DNA of 64,000 bases from Testudinibacter aquarius (lineage in GTDB: Bacteria > Pseudomonadota > Gammaproteobacteria > Enterobacterales > Pasteurellaceae): assembly GCF_004342725.1 (NCBI RefSeq), contig NZ_SMCP01000002.1, forward strand, positions 62,001 through 126,000, written 5' to 3'. This document shows positions 55,115 through 63,385 of this stretch, one piece after another; positions within the stretch are counted from its first letter, which is position 1; every line of letters begins with the position of its first letter. Below the pieces are notes generated by a model. The model did not search any database. It worked only from the letters and a program-made list of their open reading frames with translations, and was not told the DNA's origin. The position numbers and the translations under genes are program-made.

Positions 55115-55417
55115 CTAAGCCACGCCTTCCACCAAATACGCGCGGTTGTCCGCCGCTTGCAGGCGGTGGCCGAGGATGGCTTGGTAGTCGGGCGAGTGGT
55201 ACCAGGCTTGCGCGGTTTCCATGCTGTCAAACCGCAGCATCACTACTTTGCTGTCGGCTGCGGGTGCGTTGCCTTCGAGCGGTACGATGTTGCCGCTGCT
55301 GGCAATCGGCACGCCGCCGAATGCGGTAAGGCTGGCGGCGGCTTTGTCCAGATAGGGTTGCATGGCTTCGTGGTCTTTGATGGTCACCTCAAGAATAAAA
55401 TAGGCGGGATGGCTCAT
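55115..55417 (-). CDS. DUF1330 protein (cytoplasmic)
   Basis: A 100-residue DUF1330 protein without a signal peptide (PAYFILEVTIKDHEAMQPYLDKAAASLTAFGG, VVMLRFDSMETAQAWYHSPDYQAILGHRL). It overlaps the ABM gene by 4 bp and is last in the operon with that gene and a flavodoxin-fold reductase. Domain and size are the same as the gene at 39.3 kb. Confidence 0.87.
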   Translation of the reverse strand: MSHPAYFILEVTIKDHEAMQPYLDKAAASLTAFGGVPIASSGNIVPLEGNAPAADSKVVMLRFDSMETAQAWYHSPDYQAILGHRLQAADNRAYLVEGVA

Positions 55418-56157
55418 TTTGAATGCTCCTGTGTGGCTTCGCTTTGCGGCGGGGCTGCCTGAAAGTTCAGGTAGCCTTTATTGCCCAATAGCATCGGCTG
55501 GATTTGAATAAACTGTTTGTCTTGCACCATTGCCGCGCTGGTTTGCAGGTAATGCTGAAAGTGCGGTGTTTGGCGGTGGCGTTGATAGGCCGCTTCATCG
55601 GCGTAAATTTCAAAGAAATACCAACGCTGCGGCGCTTCTTTGGCGGTGGCGGCATACATCGCCAGCACGCCGTTTTCGGCTTGCAGCGATTGCTGCATTT
55701 CTGCGCTGACCAGGCGGTAGAAGTCTTGATTGAATGGCGGTTTGACTTCTACCACCACCAAATTGGTGCGGATGTCGGCGCCGGGCGCGATTTTTTTGTC
55801 GCCCAAAAACCGCGGCACCAGCTCGGTTTTCTGTTTGCGGTCGGTGAGGATGCTTGGGACTGCCTGTAAAAAAGCCTGATATTGCGGCGATTGCAAATGG
55901 GCTTGATACGCCGCCTCATCGGCATAGATTTCAAACATATACGCCAAGTTTGCATCGGCTTTGCTGCGCACGGAATACATCGCCAGTGTGCCCGCTTCGG
56001 CGGCCAGCGAGGTGGTGATGTTGTGTTCGCCCACGGCTTGATAGTCGGCGTTTTTACCGGCGGCAACACCGAGCTCAAACAGGTTCACAATCGGCGCGGC
56101 TTGCGCCAAGGTGCCGGTGGCAAGGGCGGTGGCCAGCAGCCATTTGCTTAAAGTCAT
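55414..56157 (-). CDS. Secreted tandem antibiotic-biosynthesis-monooxygenase (ABM) protein
   Basis: A 247-residue exported protein with a signal peptide (LLATALATGTLAQAAP) and two ABM-type ferredoxin-fold domains. Each shows the wording MYSVRSKADANLAYMFEIYADEAAYQAHLQSPQYQ / YFFEIYADEAAYQRHRQTPHF. ABM domains oxidise or bind quinones and polyketides without cofactor. Sequences matching a simDUS variant and an eikDUS (55452-55477) are encoded near its C-terminus. It sits 10 bp after the flavodoxin gene. Confidence 0.82.
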   Translation of the reverse strand: MTLSKWLLATALATGTLAQAAPIVNLFELGVAAGKNADYQAVGEHNITTSLAAEAGTLAMYSVRSKADANLAYMFEIYADEAAYQAHLQSPQYQAFLQAVPSILTDRKQKTELVPRFLGDKKIAPGADIRTNLVVVEVKPPFNQDFYRLVSAEMQQSLQAENGVLAMYAATAKEAPQRWYFFEIYADEAAYQRHRQTPHFQHYLQTSAAMVQDKQFIQIQPMLLGNKGYLNFQAAPPQSEATQEHSK

Positions 56158-56167
56158 GATTGCCTCC

Positions 56168-56734
56168 TTAAATCAGGCTGCGGATGTGCGCCAGCACCCG
56201 TTCGGCGTGTGCGCGGGCTTTGTGTTGCACCGCCGCCAAATCCTCGGCGCTGTTGACACCGGGGATATACGTCATGCCGGTGGAATACACCGGCGGCTGC
56301 CACTCCATGCCGCACAGGGTGGCGCTTTGCTGCAACGGCGGCAGAAAGGCTTCCATCGGGAAATTCATCGCCTTGCCGGTTTGATACAGCTCGCCCGGCG
56401 CACCGGCGGTAAACGACGCCAACAGTTTTTTGCCGTGCAGGGCGGTGCCGCTGCTGCCGTGGGCAAAGCCGTAAACATACACCTCGTCGAGGTATTTTTT
56501 CATCAGCGCGGGCAGCGCATACCAGTGCAGCGGAAACTGCCACACCACCACCTCGGCGGCACGCAACGCGGCTTGTTCGGCGGCCACGTCGATATTGCCG
56601 TCGGCATACAAGCGGTCTAAACGGCGGATTTCGGCGGCCTCGCCCAAGCCTTGCTGCAAGGCGGCGAGAATGGTTTGGTTGGCGCTGGATTGCGCTAGAT
56701 TCGGGTGTCCCGAAATGATTAATACTTGGCTCAT
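56168..56734 (-). CDS. Flavodoxin-fold NAD(P)H oxidoreductase (cytoplasmic)
   Basis: A 188-residue MdaB/KefF/YwrO-like flavoprotein (VLIISGHPNLAQSSANQTIL, VVWQFPLHWYALPALMKKYLDEVYVYGFAHG). It should reduce quinones or similar electrophiles by two electrons. No export signal, unlike the related Tat-dependent gene at 53.3 kb. It is first of a three-gene operon and divergent from a LysR regulator 108 bp away. Confidence 0.85.
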   Translation of the reverse strand: MSQVLIISGHPNLAQSSANQTILAALQQGLGEAAEIRRLDRLYADGNIDVAAEQAALRAAEVVVWQFPLHWYALPALMKKYLDEVYVYGFAHGSSGTALHGKKLLASFTAGAPGELYQTGKAMNFPMEAFLPPLQQSATLCGMEWQPPVYSTGMTYIPGVNSAEDLAAVQHKARAHAERVLAHIRSLI

Positions 56735-56842
56735 TGTTTGCTCCTAAAGATAGCCGATGGATGAATTGAGCACAGTATAAATTGCTTTATTAACCATTAC
56801 TATCGTATGATAAGCACAAATATATTTTCCCAAAAGGAAACA

Positions 56843-57748
56843 ATGATGCACAGCGCCATTTACGGACAACTCACCGTGTTCCACACCATCGCCGCCCAAG
56901 GCAGCATTTCCACCGCCGCGCGCCAGCTCGAAATCGGCGCGCCTGCGGTGAGCAAATCCTTGAAACAACTGGAAGAACACATCGGCCTGCCGCTGTTCAA
57001 CCGCACCACCCGCAAGCTGGAGCTGACCGAAGCGGGCAGCCTGCTGCTGGCGCGCACGGGCGAGGCGGTGCAGTCGCTGCAATATGCGGTGGAGAGTGTA
57101 CACGATTTAGGGCAAACGCCTGCGGGCAGGGTGCGGATAACCGTGCCGCGCATCGCCTATCTGCTGGTGTTAAAACCGCACTTTGCCGAATTTTGCCGCC
57201 GCTATCCGCAGGTGGAATTGGAAATTTCGATGTATGACGGCACGGTGGACATCATCAAAGAAGGCTTCGATTTGGGGATTCGCTTTGGGCACGCCATCGA
57301 AGAAAATCGGGTGGCACGCAAACTGTTGCCGCCGTTCAGGGGCGGTTTGTATGTGTCGAAAGCCTACGCCGACCAATTTGGCGTGCCGCAAAGTTTGGCG
57401 GAATTGGCGCAACATAAGCTGATCGGTTTTCGTTTTATGACCGCCAACAGCCTGTTTCCGCTGAGTTTGCATGAAAACGGACACGAGGTGAACATCGAAA
57501 TGCCAACCCCGTTAATTGTGAACAGCTTGGAAGTGGTGCTGGACGCCGTGCGCCAAGGGCTGGGCATCGGGCGCGTGTTCGAGCCGATTTTGGCGCTGGA
57601 AGCCGACGCCGCCGACTTCATCCCCGTGCTGGAGCGGCACTGGAAACATTACCCGCCGCTGTCGCTGTATTATCCGCAGCACAGCCAAAAAGCCAAACGC
57701 ATCCGGGTGCTGATTGATTTTTTGGCGGAGAAAATGGCGAGCGTATAA
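56843..57748 (+). CDS. LysR-family transcriptional regulator
   Basis: A 301-residue regulator with the LysR wHTH (IYGQLTVFHTIAAQGSISTAARQLEIGAPAVSKSLKQLEEHIG) and effector domain (AGRVRITVPRIAYLLVL). The ATG at 56843 follows AAAGGAAAC. It is divergent from the flavodoxin-ABM-DUF1330 operon, its likely target. A USS lies inside at about 57176-57184, and a simDUS begins 4 bp after the stop. Confidence 0.87.
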   Translation: MMHSAIYGQLTVFHTIAAQGSISTAARQLEIGAPAVSKSLKQLEEHIGLPLFNRTTRKLELTEAGSLLLARTGEAVQSLQYAVESVHDLGQTPAGRVRITVPRIAYLLVLKPHFAEFCRRYPQVELEISMYDGTVDIIKEGFDLGIRFGHAIEENRVARKLLPPFRGGLYVSKAYADQFGVPQSLAELAQHKLIGFRFMTANSLFPLSLHENGHEVNIEMPTPLIVNSLEVVLDAVRQGLGIGRVFEPILALEADAADFIPVLERHWKHYPPLSLYYPQHSQKAKRIRVLIDFLAEKMASV

Positions 57749-57751
57749 AAA

Positions 57752-57763
57752 AGGCTGCCTGAA
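57752..57763. repeat. DUS (simDUS)
   Basis: A perfect AGGCTGCCTGAA directly after the LysR stop; a USS follows near 57795. It lies in the gap between convergent genes. Confidence 0.8.
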
Positions 57764-57823
57764 CGGTTTTGCCCTATATTCCCCAATATATTCAAAAGTG
57801 CGGTTGGGCGACATAATATACCG

Positions 57824-59026
57824 TTAATCATCGCCCAACAGCCAATCTATGGCATATAGTACCGGGATGCCGTCAATACTGCCGACATTCATTCGATTTA
57901 GCGTTAAAATGATTTTTTGATAATTATCATTGATGTGCAACAAATTTCGTTGTTCCCGATCATTATTTTCAGGCAATTGGTAAGCAACTTGGATATATTT
58001 TTTCTGTTCGCCTTTAAAGCACACAAAATCAATTTCTTCGGCATCCCATTTGCCGACAAATACTTCATAACCACGCCGTTTTAATTCAATAAAAATAATA
58101 TTTTCTAACTGCGAACCGATGCTGCCTATTTGCCCCAGCGTATTATTGCGGATTCCGCTGTCTACCACATAATATTTCGCCTGCATTTTTAACCGCACTT
58201 TACCACGAATATCATAGCGGTTAGCCTCGTAGAAAATAAACGATTCTTTTAATAACTGAATATATTTATCAATGCTGGTGGGGTTGGTTTTAATGCCACT
58301 ACTGTTGATGGTGTCGGCGATTTTCTTGATAGAAACTGATGAGCCGATAACATCCAGTAAATAGGCAATCACCCGTTCTAATAAATTGATTTCACGAATA
58401 TTACCTCGTGCGGCAACATCTTTTAACACGATGCTGCTATAAATGCCGTTTAAAATCTCCTTTTTCACGGCATCATTTTGCACGCTTGGCAATACCGGAA
58501 AACCACCCCATTTTAAATATTCATCAAACAGCAAGTCCGGGCTGGCTGAATTATGATTAAGCTGTTTATAGTCGACAAATTCCTTAAAGCTCAACGGGTA
58601 AACATGCAATTCAAGATAACGCCCGGCCAAATAAGTGGCTAATTCACCGGATAATAAATTCGCATTCGAACCCGTAATATAAATATCGGCATCAAATGCA
58701 ACCCTCAAACCGTTCACCAGTTTTTGCCAATCATTTACTTCTTGAATTTCATCAAAAATAAAATAGATCTTACCATTCAACCCTTGCGTTTGCTGTTGAA
58801 TATGATCAAATAACACACCGGCATCGGTGAATCTAAAATTGGCCGGGTGTTCAAAATTATAAAACAGAATATTTTGCGGCAACACCGACTGCGCAAGCAG
58901 ATAGTCCTGATAAAGCTGCAAAATTACCGATTTCCCCGAACGGCGAACGCCGGTGATCACTTTGATAAATTCATTGTCTTTTACATCAATTAGCCATTGC
59001 AAATAATGATCACGCGCTAGCATCAC
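57824..59026 (-). CDS. AAA-family ATPase with DUF4143 domain
   Basis: A 400-residue protein of the AAA_14/DUF4143 type. Walker A is GVRRSGKS at residues 26-33. Walker B is YFIFDEIQEV near 93-102, followed by a sensor segment ITGSNANLLSGE. The C-terminal DUF4143 part (from about 200) ends in a nuclease-like half motif (EEIDFVCFKGEQKKYIQVAYQL). Function unknown. AT-rich and alone. The start (tandem ATGs) has GAGGTGA upstream. The promoter region holds a three-palindrome array. Confidence 0.85.
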   Translation of the reverse strand: MMLARDHYLQWLIDVKDNEFIKVITGVRRSGKSVILQLYQDYLLAQSVLPQNILFYNFEHPANFRFTDAGVLFDHIQQQTQGLNGKIYFIFDEIQEVNDWQKLVNGLRVAFDADIYITGSNANLLSGELATYLAGRYLELHVYPLSFKEFVDYKQLNHNSASPDLLFDEYLKWGGFPVLPSVQNDAVKKEILNGIYSSIVLKDVAARGNIREINLLERVIAYLLDVIGSSVSIKKIADTINSSGIKTNPTSIDKYIQLLKESFIFYEANRYDIRGKVRLKMQAKYYVVDSGIRNNTLGQIGSIGSQLENIIFIELKRRGYEVFVGKWDAEEIDFVCFKGEQKKYIQVAYQLPENNDREQRNLLHINDNYQKIILTLNRMNVGSIDGIPVLYAIDWLLGDD

Positions 59027-59044
59027 TCACCTCACCGGGTCAAT

Positions 59045-59138
59045 TTCAAGTATGATTGAATTTTATGGAATTATTAGAACAATTTCAAGTATACTTGAAA
59101 TTATTAATAATTATAAAGAAATTTCAATCATACTTGAA
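59045..59138. promoter_or_regulatory. Symmetric array of three 16-bp palindromic boxes
   Basis: Box 1 TTCAAGTATGATTGAA (59045-59060), box 2 TTCAAGTATACTTGAA (59084-59099, a perfect palindrome extending to 22 bp) and box 3 TTCAATCATACTTGAA (59123-59138). Box 3 is the exact reverse complement of box 1, and the centres are exactly 39 bp apart. The array starts 18 bp before the ATPase start codon, so it likely controls that gene. Confidence 0.75.
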
Positions 59139-59156
59139 TTTGCCCATCCCAAACCA

Positions 59157-59186
59157 AAACGGCGTAAACCTCGGTTTACGCCGTTT
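59157..59186 (-). terminator. Strong hairpin terminating the namA-like gene
   Basis: A 13- to 14-bp stem AAACGGCGTAAACC / GGTTTACGCCGTTT with a 2- to 4-nt loop. On the minus strand it is followed by TTTTGGTTT. It lies 60 bp past the stop of the old-yellow-enzyme gene. Confidence 0.75.
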
Positions 59187-59197
59187 AAAAACATTCA

Positions 59198-59218
59198 AAG
59201 TGCGGTTTCAGGCAGCCT
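59198..59218. repeat. Composite USS-DUS element 3
   Basis: USS AAGTGCGGT (59198-59206) abuts TTCAGGCAGCCT (59207-59218), the complement of a perfect AGGCTGCCTGAA. There is no partner arm, so it is not a hairpin. It lies between the flavin-oxidoreductase stop and its terminator. Confidence 0.88.
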
Positions 59219-59246
59219 GATTATGATATTCAAATGCCAAAATGCC

Positions 59247-60308
59247 TTAAAATCCGCGCTGGTACTGGCGTGGCACAAATTGCATCGGCGCGCTGTCTTT
59301 GCCGTTTTGGTGGTATTGCGCATTCAGCAGCCAGTGCGGATCACGCAATAAGCCGCGTCCGATGGCGACCAAATCAGCATCGCCGCTGGCCAATACATAA
59401 TCCGCCACCGCCGGATCTTCCAACATACCGACCGCAATCACCGGTTTTTGTGTTGCCTGCTTGACCGCTCTTGCCAAATACACCTGATAGCCTGCCTGAA
59501 TGCTGGGGCTGTGCGCCCGGTCTGGCGTGCCGTCGCCTCCGCCGCTGACGTGCAACACGTCCGCTCCTGCCGCCGCATAACGTTTTGCCACTTCAAGCCC
59601 GTGCTCTTTGCTGTAGCCGCCTTTGGCGTATTCTTGCGCGGAAATGCGCACCAACAGCGGCATCTCGGCAGGCATCACCGCTTTGGCGGCTTGAATCACC
59701 TGCTCGCCAAACAGCATTTTGTCCTGCCCGTATTCATCGCTGCGCTGGTTGGCTTTGAATGAATGGAATTCATGAATCAGATAGCCGTGTGCGCCGTGGA
59801 TTTCGATGGCATCAAAACCAGCTTCCACCGCCCGTTTGACTGCTTCGGCATACTTCTGCACCAAGCCTTTGACCTCGTCGGTGCTTAAATCACGCGGTGT
59901 TTGATAGCTCCAGCGCGGGTCTTTGTCATCGCCGTCGTACAAAATCGGCGACGGGGCGTCCACATAATCATGTCCCAATGCTTTACGCCCCGCATGGGCG
60001 ATTTGTATCGCAATTTTGCTGCCGTATTGATGGGCGGCATCGACAATGCGTTTGAAAGCGTCGCGCTGTTCGTCATTCCACAAGCCCAAACAGTTGGGGG
60101 TGATGCGGCCGTTCGGGGCGATATTGGTCATCTCAACGATAATCAGCCCCACGCCGCCGATGGCGCGGGCGCTGTAATGCACGAAATGCCAGTCGTTGGG
60201 CACGCCGTCGGTGGCGCTGTAGGTGCACATCGGCGGCATCACCACCCGGTTTTTGAGTTCAAGGTTTTTTACGCGAAACGGCGTGGTCAAATAACGAAAT
60301 TTTGCCAT
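59247..60308 (-). CDS. namA: NADPH dehydrogenase, old yellow enzyme family (YqjM/NamA type)
   Basis: A 353-residue FMN barrel protein of the YqjM subfamily. Cys28 and Tyr30 in PPMCTYSA contact the flavin. QIAHAGRKA and the substrate-binding histidine pair in EIHGAHGYLIHEF are present, as is the phosphate site RGLLRDPHW. It reduces activated C=C bonds such as 2-cyclohexenone or nitro esters with NADPH. A composite USS-DUS element lies on each side of the gene. Confidence 0.88.
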   Translation of the reverse strand: MAKFRYLTTPFRVKNLELKNRVVMPPMCTYSATDGVPNDWHFVHYSARAIGGVGLIIVEMTNIAPNGRITPNCLGLWNDEQRDAFKRIVDAAHQYGSKIAIQIAHAGRKALGHDYVDAPSPILYDGDDKDPRWSYQTPRDLSTDEVKGLVQKYAEAVKRAVEAGFDAIEIHGAHGYLIHEFHSFKANQRSDEYGQDKMLFGEQVIQAAKAVMPAEMPLLVRISAQEYAKGGYSKEHGLEVAKRYAAAGADVLHVSGGGDGTPDRAHSPSIQAGYQVYLARAVKQATQKPVIAVGMLEDPAVADYVLASGDADLVAIGRGLLRDPHWLLNAQYHQNGKDSAPMQFVPRQYQRGF

Positions 60309-60333
60309 GTTGATAGTCCTGCTTGGTCGGTTA

Positions 60334-60352
60334 AAGTGCGGTTTCAGACGGT
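60334..60352. repeat. Composite USS-DUS element 4
   Basis: USS AAGTGCGGT (60334-60342) abuts TTCAGACGGT (60343-60352), complement of ACCGTCTGAA, a one-base variant of the DUS core. It lies 25 bp upstream of the flavin-oxidoreductase start. Confidence 0.82.
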
Positions 60353-60462
60353 ATTTCTTCCACTAGCCCCAAAAATCACATTTTTGCAGAGGAAAAGATG
60401 TCAATCAACAACATTTTTCCAAAGCAAAAAGTGCAGTCAAAAAATCTTAGTGTTATGCCAAT

Positions 60463-60876
60463 TTACTCAATCCGTTCAATCGTTATCTGATTTGCCGTTA
60501 CCAAGGGTTTGAATTCACCATCAAAACGCCCTAAATAAACCAAACCGTTGGCAGGGTTGGTGCTGCCGTAAAACAAGGCGAGATTGCCCCACGGGGCGTA
60601 GTAGGTGACGTCGCCTGCGTTGGGCGCGAAATTGCCGTTGTGGTTTGGGCTGTCGGGCAGTTTTTGCGGCAGGTAGGCGATTTTTTCAATGCCGCCGTAG
60701 TTTTCCGCAGGCGGGCTGAGCGGCAGTTGCTTGAGCAAGGCTTGTGTGCTGGGGTTGTCTTCCAGCGTGGCAGTATGGATTTGATGACCAAGGGTGATTT
60801 TGATTTTCATGGTTGGCTCCTGTGCGGCGGCGGTGTGGCTGAATAAGATAATCAAGGCATAAATCAGGGCTTTCAT
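60463..60876 (-). CDS. Secreted cyclophilin-like-fold protein
   Basis: A 137-residue protein with a signal peptide (ALIYALIILFSHTAAAQ). The domain resembles the small bacterial cyclophilin-like family (MKIKITLGHQIHTATLEDNPSTQALLKQLPL, GGIEKIAYLPQKLP, GDVTYYAPWGNLALFYG). These proteins share the cyclophilin barrel but lack the usual isomerase residues; their role is unknown. The ATG in MKIKI could serve a cytoplasmic form. Confidence 0.78.
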   Translation of the reverse strand: MKALIYALIILFSHTAAAQEPTMKIKITLGHQIHTATLEDNPSTQALLKQLPLSPPAENYGGIEKIAYLPQKLPDSPNHNGNFAPNAGDVTYYAPWGNLALFYGSTNPANGLVYLGRFDGEFKPLVTANQITIERIE

Positions 60877-60886
60877 AAGCTACGCC

Positions 60887-60930
60887 AAGCCGTCTGAAAC
60901 TTCACACATAAGTGCGGTTTCAGGCAGCCT
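60887..60930. repeat. Composite DUS-USS-DUS element 5 (mixed dialect)
   Basis: AAGCCGTCTGAA (60887-60898) is followed by USS AAGTGCGGT (60910-60918) abutting TTCAGGCAGCCT (60919-60930). The two DUS arms belong to different dialects, so pairing is imperfect (CTGAAAC / GTTTCAG core). Confidence 0.85.
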
Positions 60931-60941
60931 GTAATATCCGT

Positions 60942-62039
60942 TTACTTCAAATTCGCCTTAAAGAACTGTTCAAACTTATCAAACGGAATTTTGCCTGATT
61001 GGTAATCGTATAAATCAACATGGGTGGCGTTTGGCACGATATACAGTTCTTTATTGTCACCTTTGAGTTTTTTAAACGCGTCTTCGCTGAAGTAGCGCGA
61101 ATGGGCGTTTTCGCCGTGTACCAGCAGCACCGGATGTTGAATTTCGCCGGCGCGTTGCAGCAGCGGCATATTGATGAACGACAGCGGTGTGGTTGCCGTC
61201 CAGGCGGCGTTGGAATTGACCGCACGCGGGTGGAAGCCGCGCGGGGTTTTGTAAAACGCCCAATATTCCTTCACAAACCATGGTTCTTCACCGCTTAACT
61301 TTTCGGGTAGATTATTGCTGCTGGGGGCGAATTCGCCCGCTTTGAAATCAGCACTGCGTTGGGCGTTCAGGCCTTGCAACATCGCATAACGTGCCGCTTC
61401 GTCCACGCTGTTGTTGTAGCCGTTTGCCATCACTTGCGACATATCATACATGGTGCTGGTGGCGGTGGCTTTGATGCGGGTGTCCATGCTGGCGACGTTC
61501 AACGCCATGCCGCCCCAACCGCAAATGCCCAACACACCGATACGCTCGGCATCAATAAAATCCTGATTGCTCAAAAAATCCACCGCCGCACTGAAATCTT
61601 CGGTGTTGATGTCGGGGCTGGCCACATTGCGCGGCTCGCCGCCACTTTCCCCTGTAAATGACGGATCAAACGCCAGTGTGGCAAAACCACGCTTCGCAAG
61701 TTCTTGGGCGTACAAGCCTGATGATTGCTCCTTCACCGCCCCAAATGCACCCGCCACCGCAATCGCAGGCAGCTTGCCTTTGGCGTTTTTCGGCGCATTT
61801 TTCGGCAGGTATAAATCCGCCACCAAAGTAATACCGTAGCGGTTTTTAAACTGCACTTTTTGCTGCGTTACCTGATCTGATTGCGGAAAAATCTTGTCCC
61901 ATTGCGTACTAACTGTTTGCATAGTATTGCCCTTAATATTGCTGTGAATGGAAACTTGCGCCAAGGCAGAAGCCGAAGCGAACGATAGACCGGCGCTCAT
62001 GGCGGTGATGGTCAGCAGTTGTTTCATGGATTTGGTCAT
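60942..62039 (-). CDS. Secreted alpha/beta hydrolase with Cys nucleophile motif
   Basis: A 365-residue exported protein (signal peptide to about residue 28, FASASALAQ). The hydrolase has FDPSFTGESGGEPRN and a nucleophile elbow GICGWGG in which Cys173 replaces serine. That is also the case in dienelactone hydrolases and YcjY-like proteins. The acid and base lie in LLVHGENAHSRYFS and PNATHVDLYD. Start at 62039 with AAAGGGG upstream. Substrate unknown. Confidence 0.8.
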   Translation of the reverse strand: MTKSMKQLLTITAMSAGLSFASASALAQVSIHSNIKGNTMQTVSTQWDKIFPQSDQVTQQKVQFKNRYGITLVADLYLPKNAPKNAKGKLPAIAVAGAFGAVKEQSSGLYAQELAKRGFATLAFDPSFTGESGGEPRNVASPDINTEDFSAAVDFLSNQDFIDAERIGVLGICGWGGMALNVASMDTRIKATATSTMYDMSQVMANGYNNSVDEAARYAMLQGLNAQRSADFKAGEFAPSSNNLPEKLSGEEPWFVKEYWAFYKTPRGFHPRAVNSNAAWTATTPLSFINMPLLQRAGEIQHPVLLVHGENAHSRYFSEDAFKKLKGDNKELYIVPNATHVDLYDYQSGKIPFDKFEQFFKANLK

Positions 62040-62190
62040 GGATTGCCCCTTTGCTTGATGCGTTGGTGTTTGATACTTTTGTGTTTACTGTTGGGCTTAT
62101 TATAAAAAACCGATAATTGTCTGTAAATTTGCTATTTGTTAATTTATAATTAACGAAACAGAAATTATAAAGCGGACGAATGCATGAAAA

Positions 62191-62234
62191 ATGCCGTCTG
62201 AAACGTGGCACATCAAAGTGCGGTTTCAGACGGT
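62191..62234. repeat. Composite DUS-USS-DUS element 6
   Basis: A perfect ATGCCGTCTGAA (62191-62202), then USS AAGTGCGGT (62216-62224) abutting TTCAGACGGT (62225-62234). The arms pair as a 9- to 11-bp hairpin with one mismatch. It terminates the minus-strand nuclease gene or separates it from the hydrolase promoter. Confidence 0.85.
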
Positions 62235-62280
62235 ATTTGCCATAACAAGAGGTAGATTTTGCGGGGGTTATCAACGTCCG

Positions 62281-63291
62281 CTATATTTCCTTGTTTAATT
62301 CATTCAACACCAAGGTTTGCAGTTCGTCTTTTGGCAGCAAAAGCTGATAATCTGATACGCCGATGGGTTTGTTGATGTCTTGCAAGGCGATTTCTACGTC
62401 CAAGCGATCTTTTTCGGCACAAAGAATAATGCCGATGGATGGGTTTTCATGTTCACTTTTTTCCAATTTGTCCATCAGGGTCAGATAAAAATTCATCTTG
62501 CCCACATATTCTGCTTTGAAACTGCCGATTTTTAATTCAATTGCCACCAGCGAACGCAAGCCACGATGGAAAAACAGCATATCGACAAAATACTCTTTTT
62601 GGTTGTATTCCAAGCGGTATTGATTGCCGATGAAAGAAAAGCCTTTGCCCAATTCCAACACAAACGACTTGATTTTCTCCGTCAGTCTTTTTTCCAATTC
62701 TTGCTCTTTGATGGGTTCGGTAATGCCTAAAAAGCCGAGATTATAAGAATTTTTAAAGACTTCGTTGGCGTAGTCGGCACTGATCGGCAATAAGGTTTCG
62801 TTGAAATTATTGGTTTGCAATTGCGTTTGGGTATGGCGGAATGTGTCCATTTTGATGGCGTTGAGCAGCAAATCTCTTGACCAGCCTTTGCTAATCACTT
62901 CATTGGCATAAAAGGCGATTGCTGCTAAAGATTGAACCTTGTTTAACAACAATAAATTATGCCCCCATGGCAAAACTGCGACAGCCTGTCGCAGTTTTTC
63001 ATCTGCCTGATAATAACGCTCGTAAAAACGCTTCATATCCCACAGATTGCGTGGCGACAGCCCCATATCTGGAAATTCATTTTTGAGATCGGCTGAAAGC
63101 TGCTTCACCACCGCACTGCCGTATCCTTCCGCTAACTGCCTGTCAAACAGCAATTTGCCCAAAAGCCAATACACCGAATTCACCGCCCCATTGATTTGCT
63201 TGGCAACTCGGGCTCTGGTGGTGTAAATTTGGCTAATGGCTTGTTGCAAGATTTCACTGTAATCGCTACTGCTTATCAGTTCTTTGCTCAT
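62281..63291 (-). CDS. YhcG-family PDDEXK nuclease domain protein (DUF1016)
   Basis: A 336-residue protein: an N-terminal helical domain (AVNSVYWLLGKLLFDRQ, LSPRNLWDMKRFYERY) and a C-terminal PD-(D/E)xK nuclease core (YFVDMLFFHRGLRSLVAIELKIGSFKAEYVGKMNFYL, with Asp, Glu and Lys). YhcG proteins are often near restriction-modification genes or mobile regions; no methylase or restriction subunit is in this window. A USS is embedded in the gene near 63111. Confidence 0.85.
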   Translation of the reverse strand: MSKELISSSDYSEILQQAISQIYTTRARVAKQINGAVNSVYWLLGKLLFDRQLAEGYGSAVVKQLSADLKNEFPDMGLSPRNLWDMKRFYERYYQADEKLRQAVAVLPWGHNLLLLNKVQSLAAIAFYANEVISKGWSRDLLLNAIKMDTFRHTQTQLQTNNFNETLLPISADYANEVFKNSYNLGFLGITEPIKEQELEKRLTEKIKSFVLELGKGFSFIGNQYRLEYNQKEYFVDMLFFHRGLRSLVAIELKIGSFKAEYVGKMNFYLTLMDKLEKSEHENPSIGIILCAEKDRLDVEIALQDINKPIGVSDYQLLLPKDELQTLVLNELNKEI

Positions 63292-63385
63292 TGTTTTTTC
63301 CTTTATCGGCTTTCTGATTTTGGATAATTTAGCACAAAATCAGAGAGGTAAATAGAACGCAATACAATGCTGGCGAACATCATCG

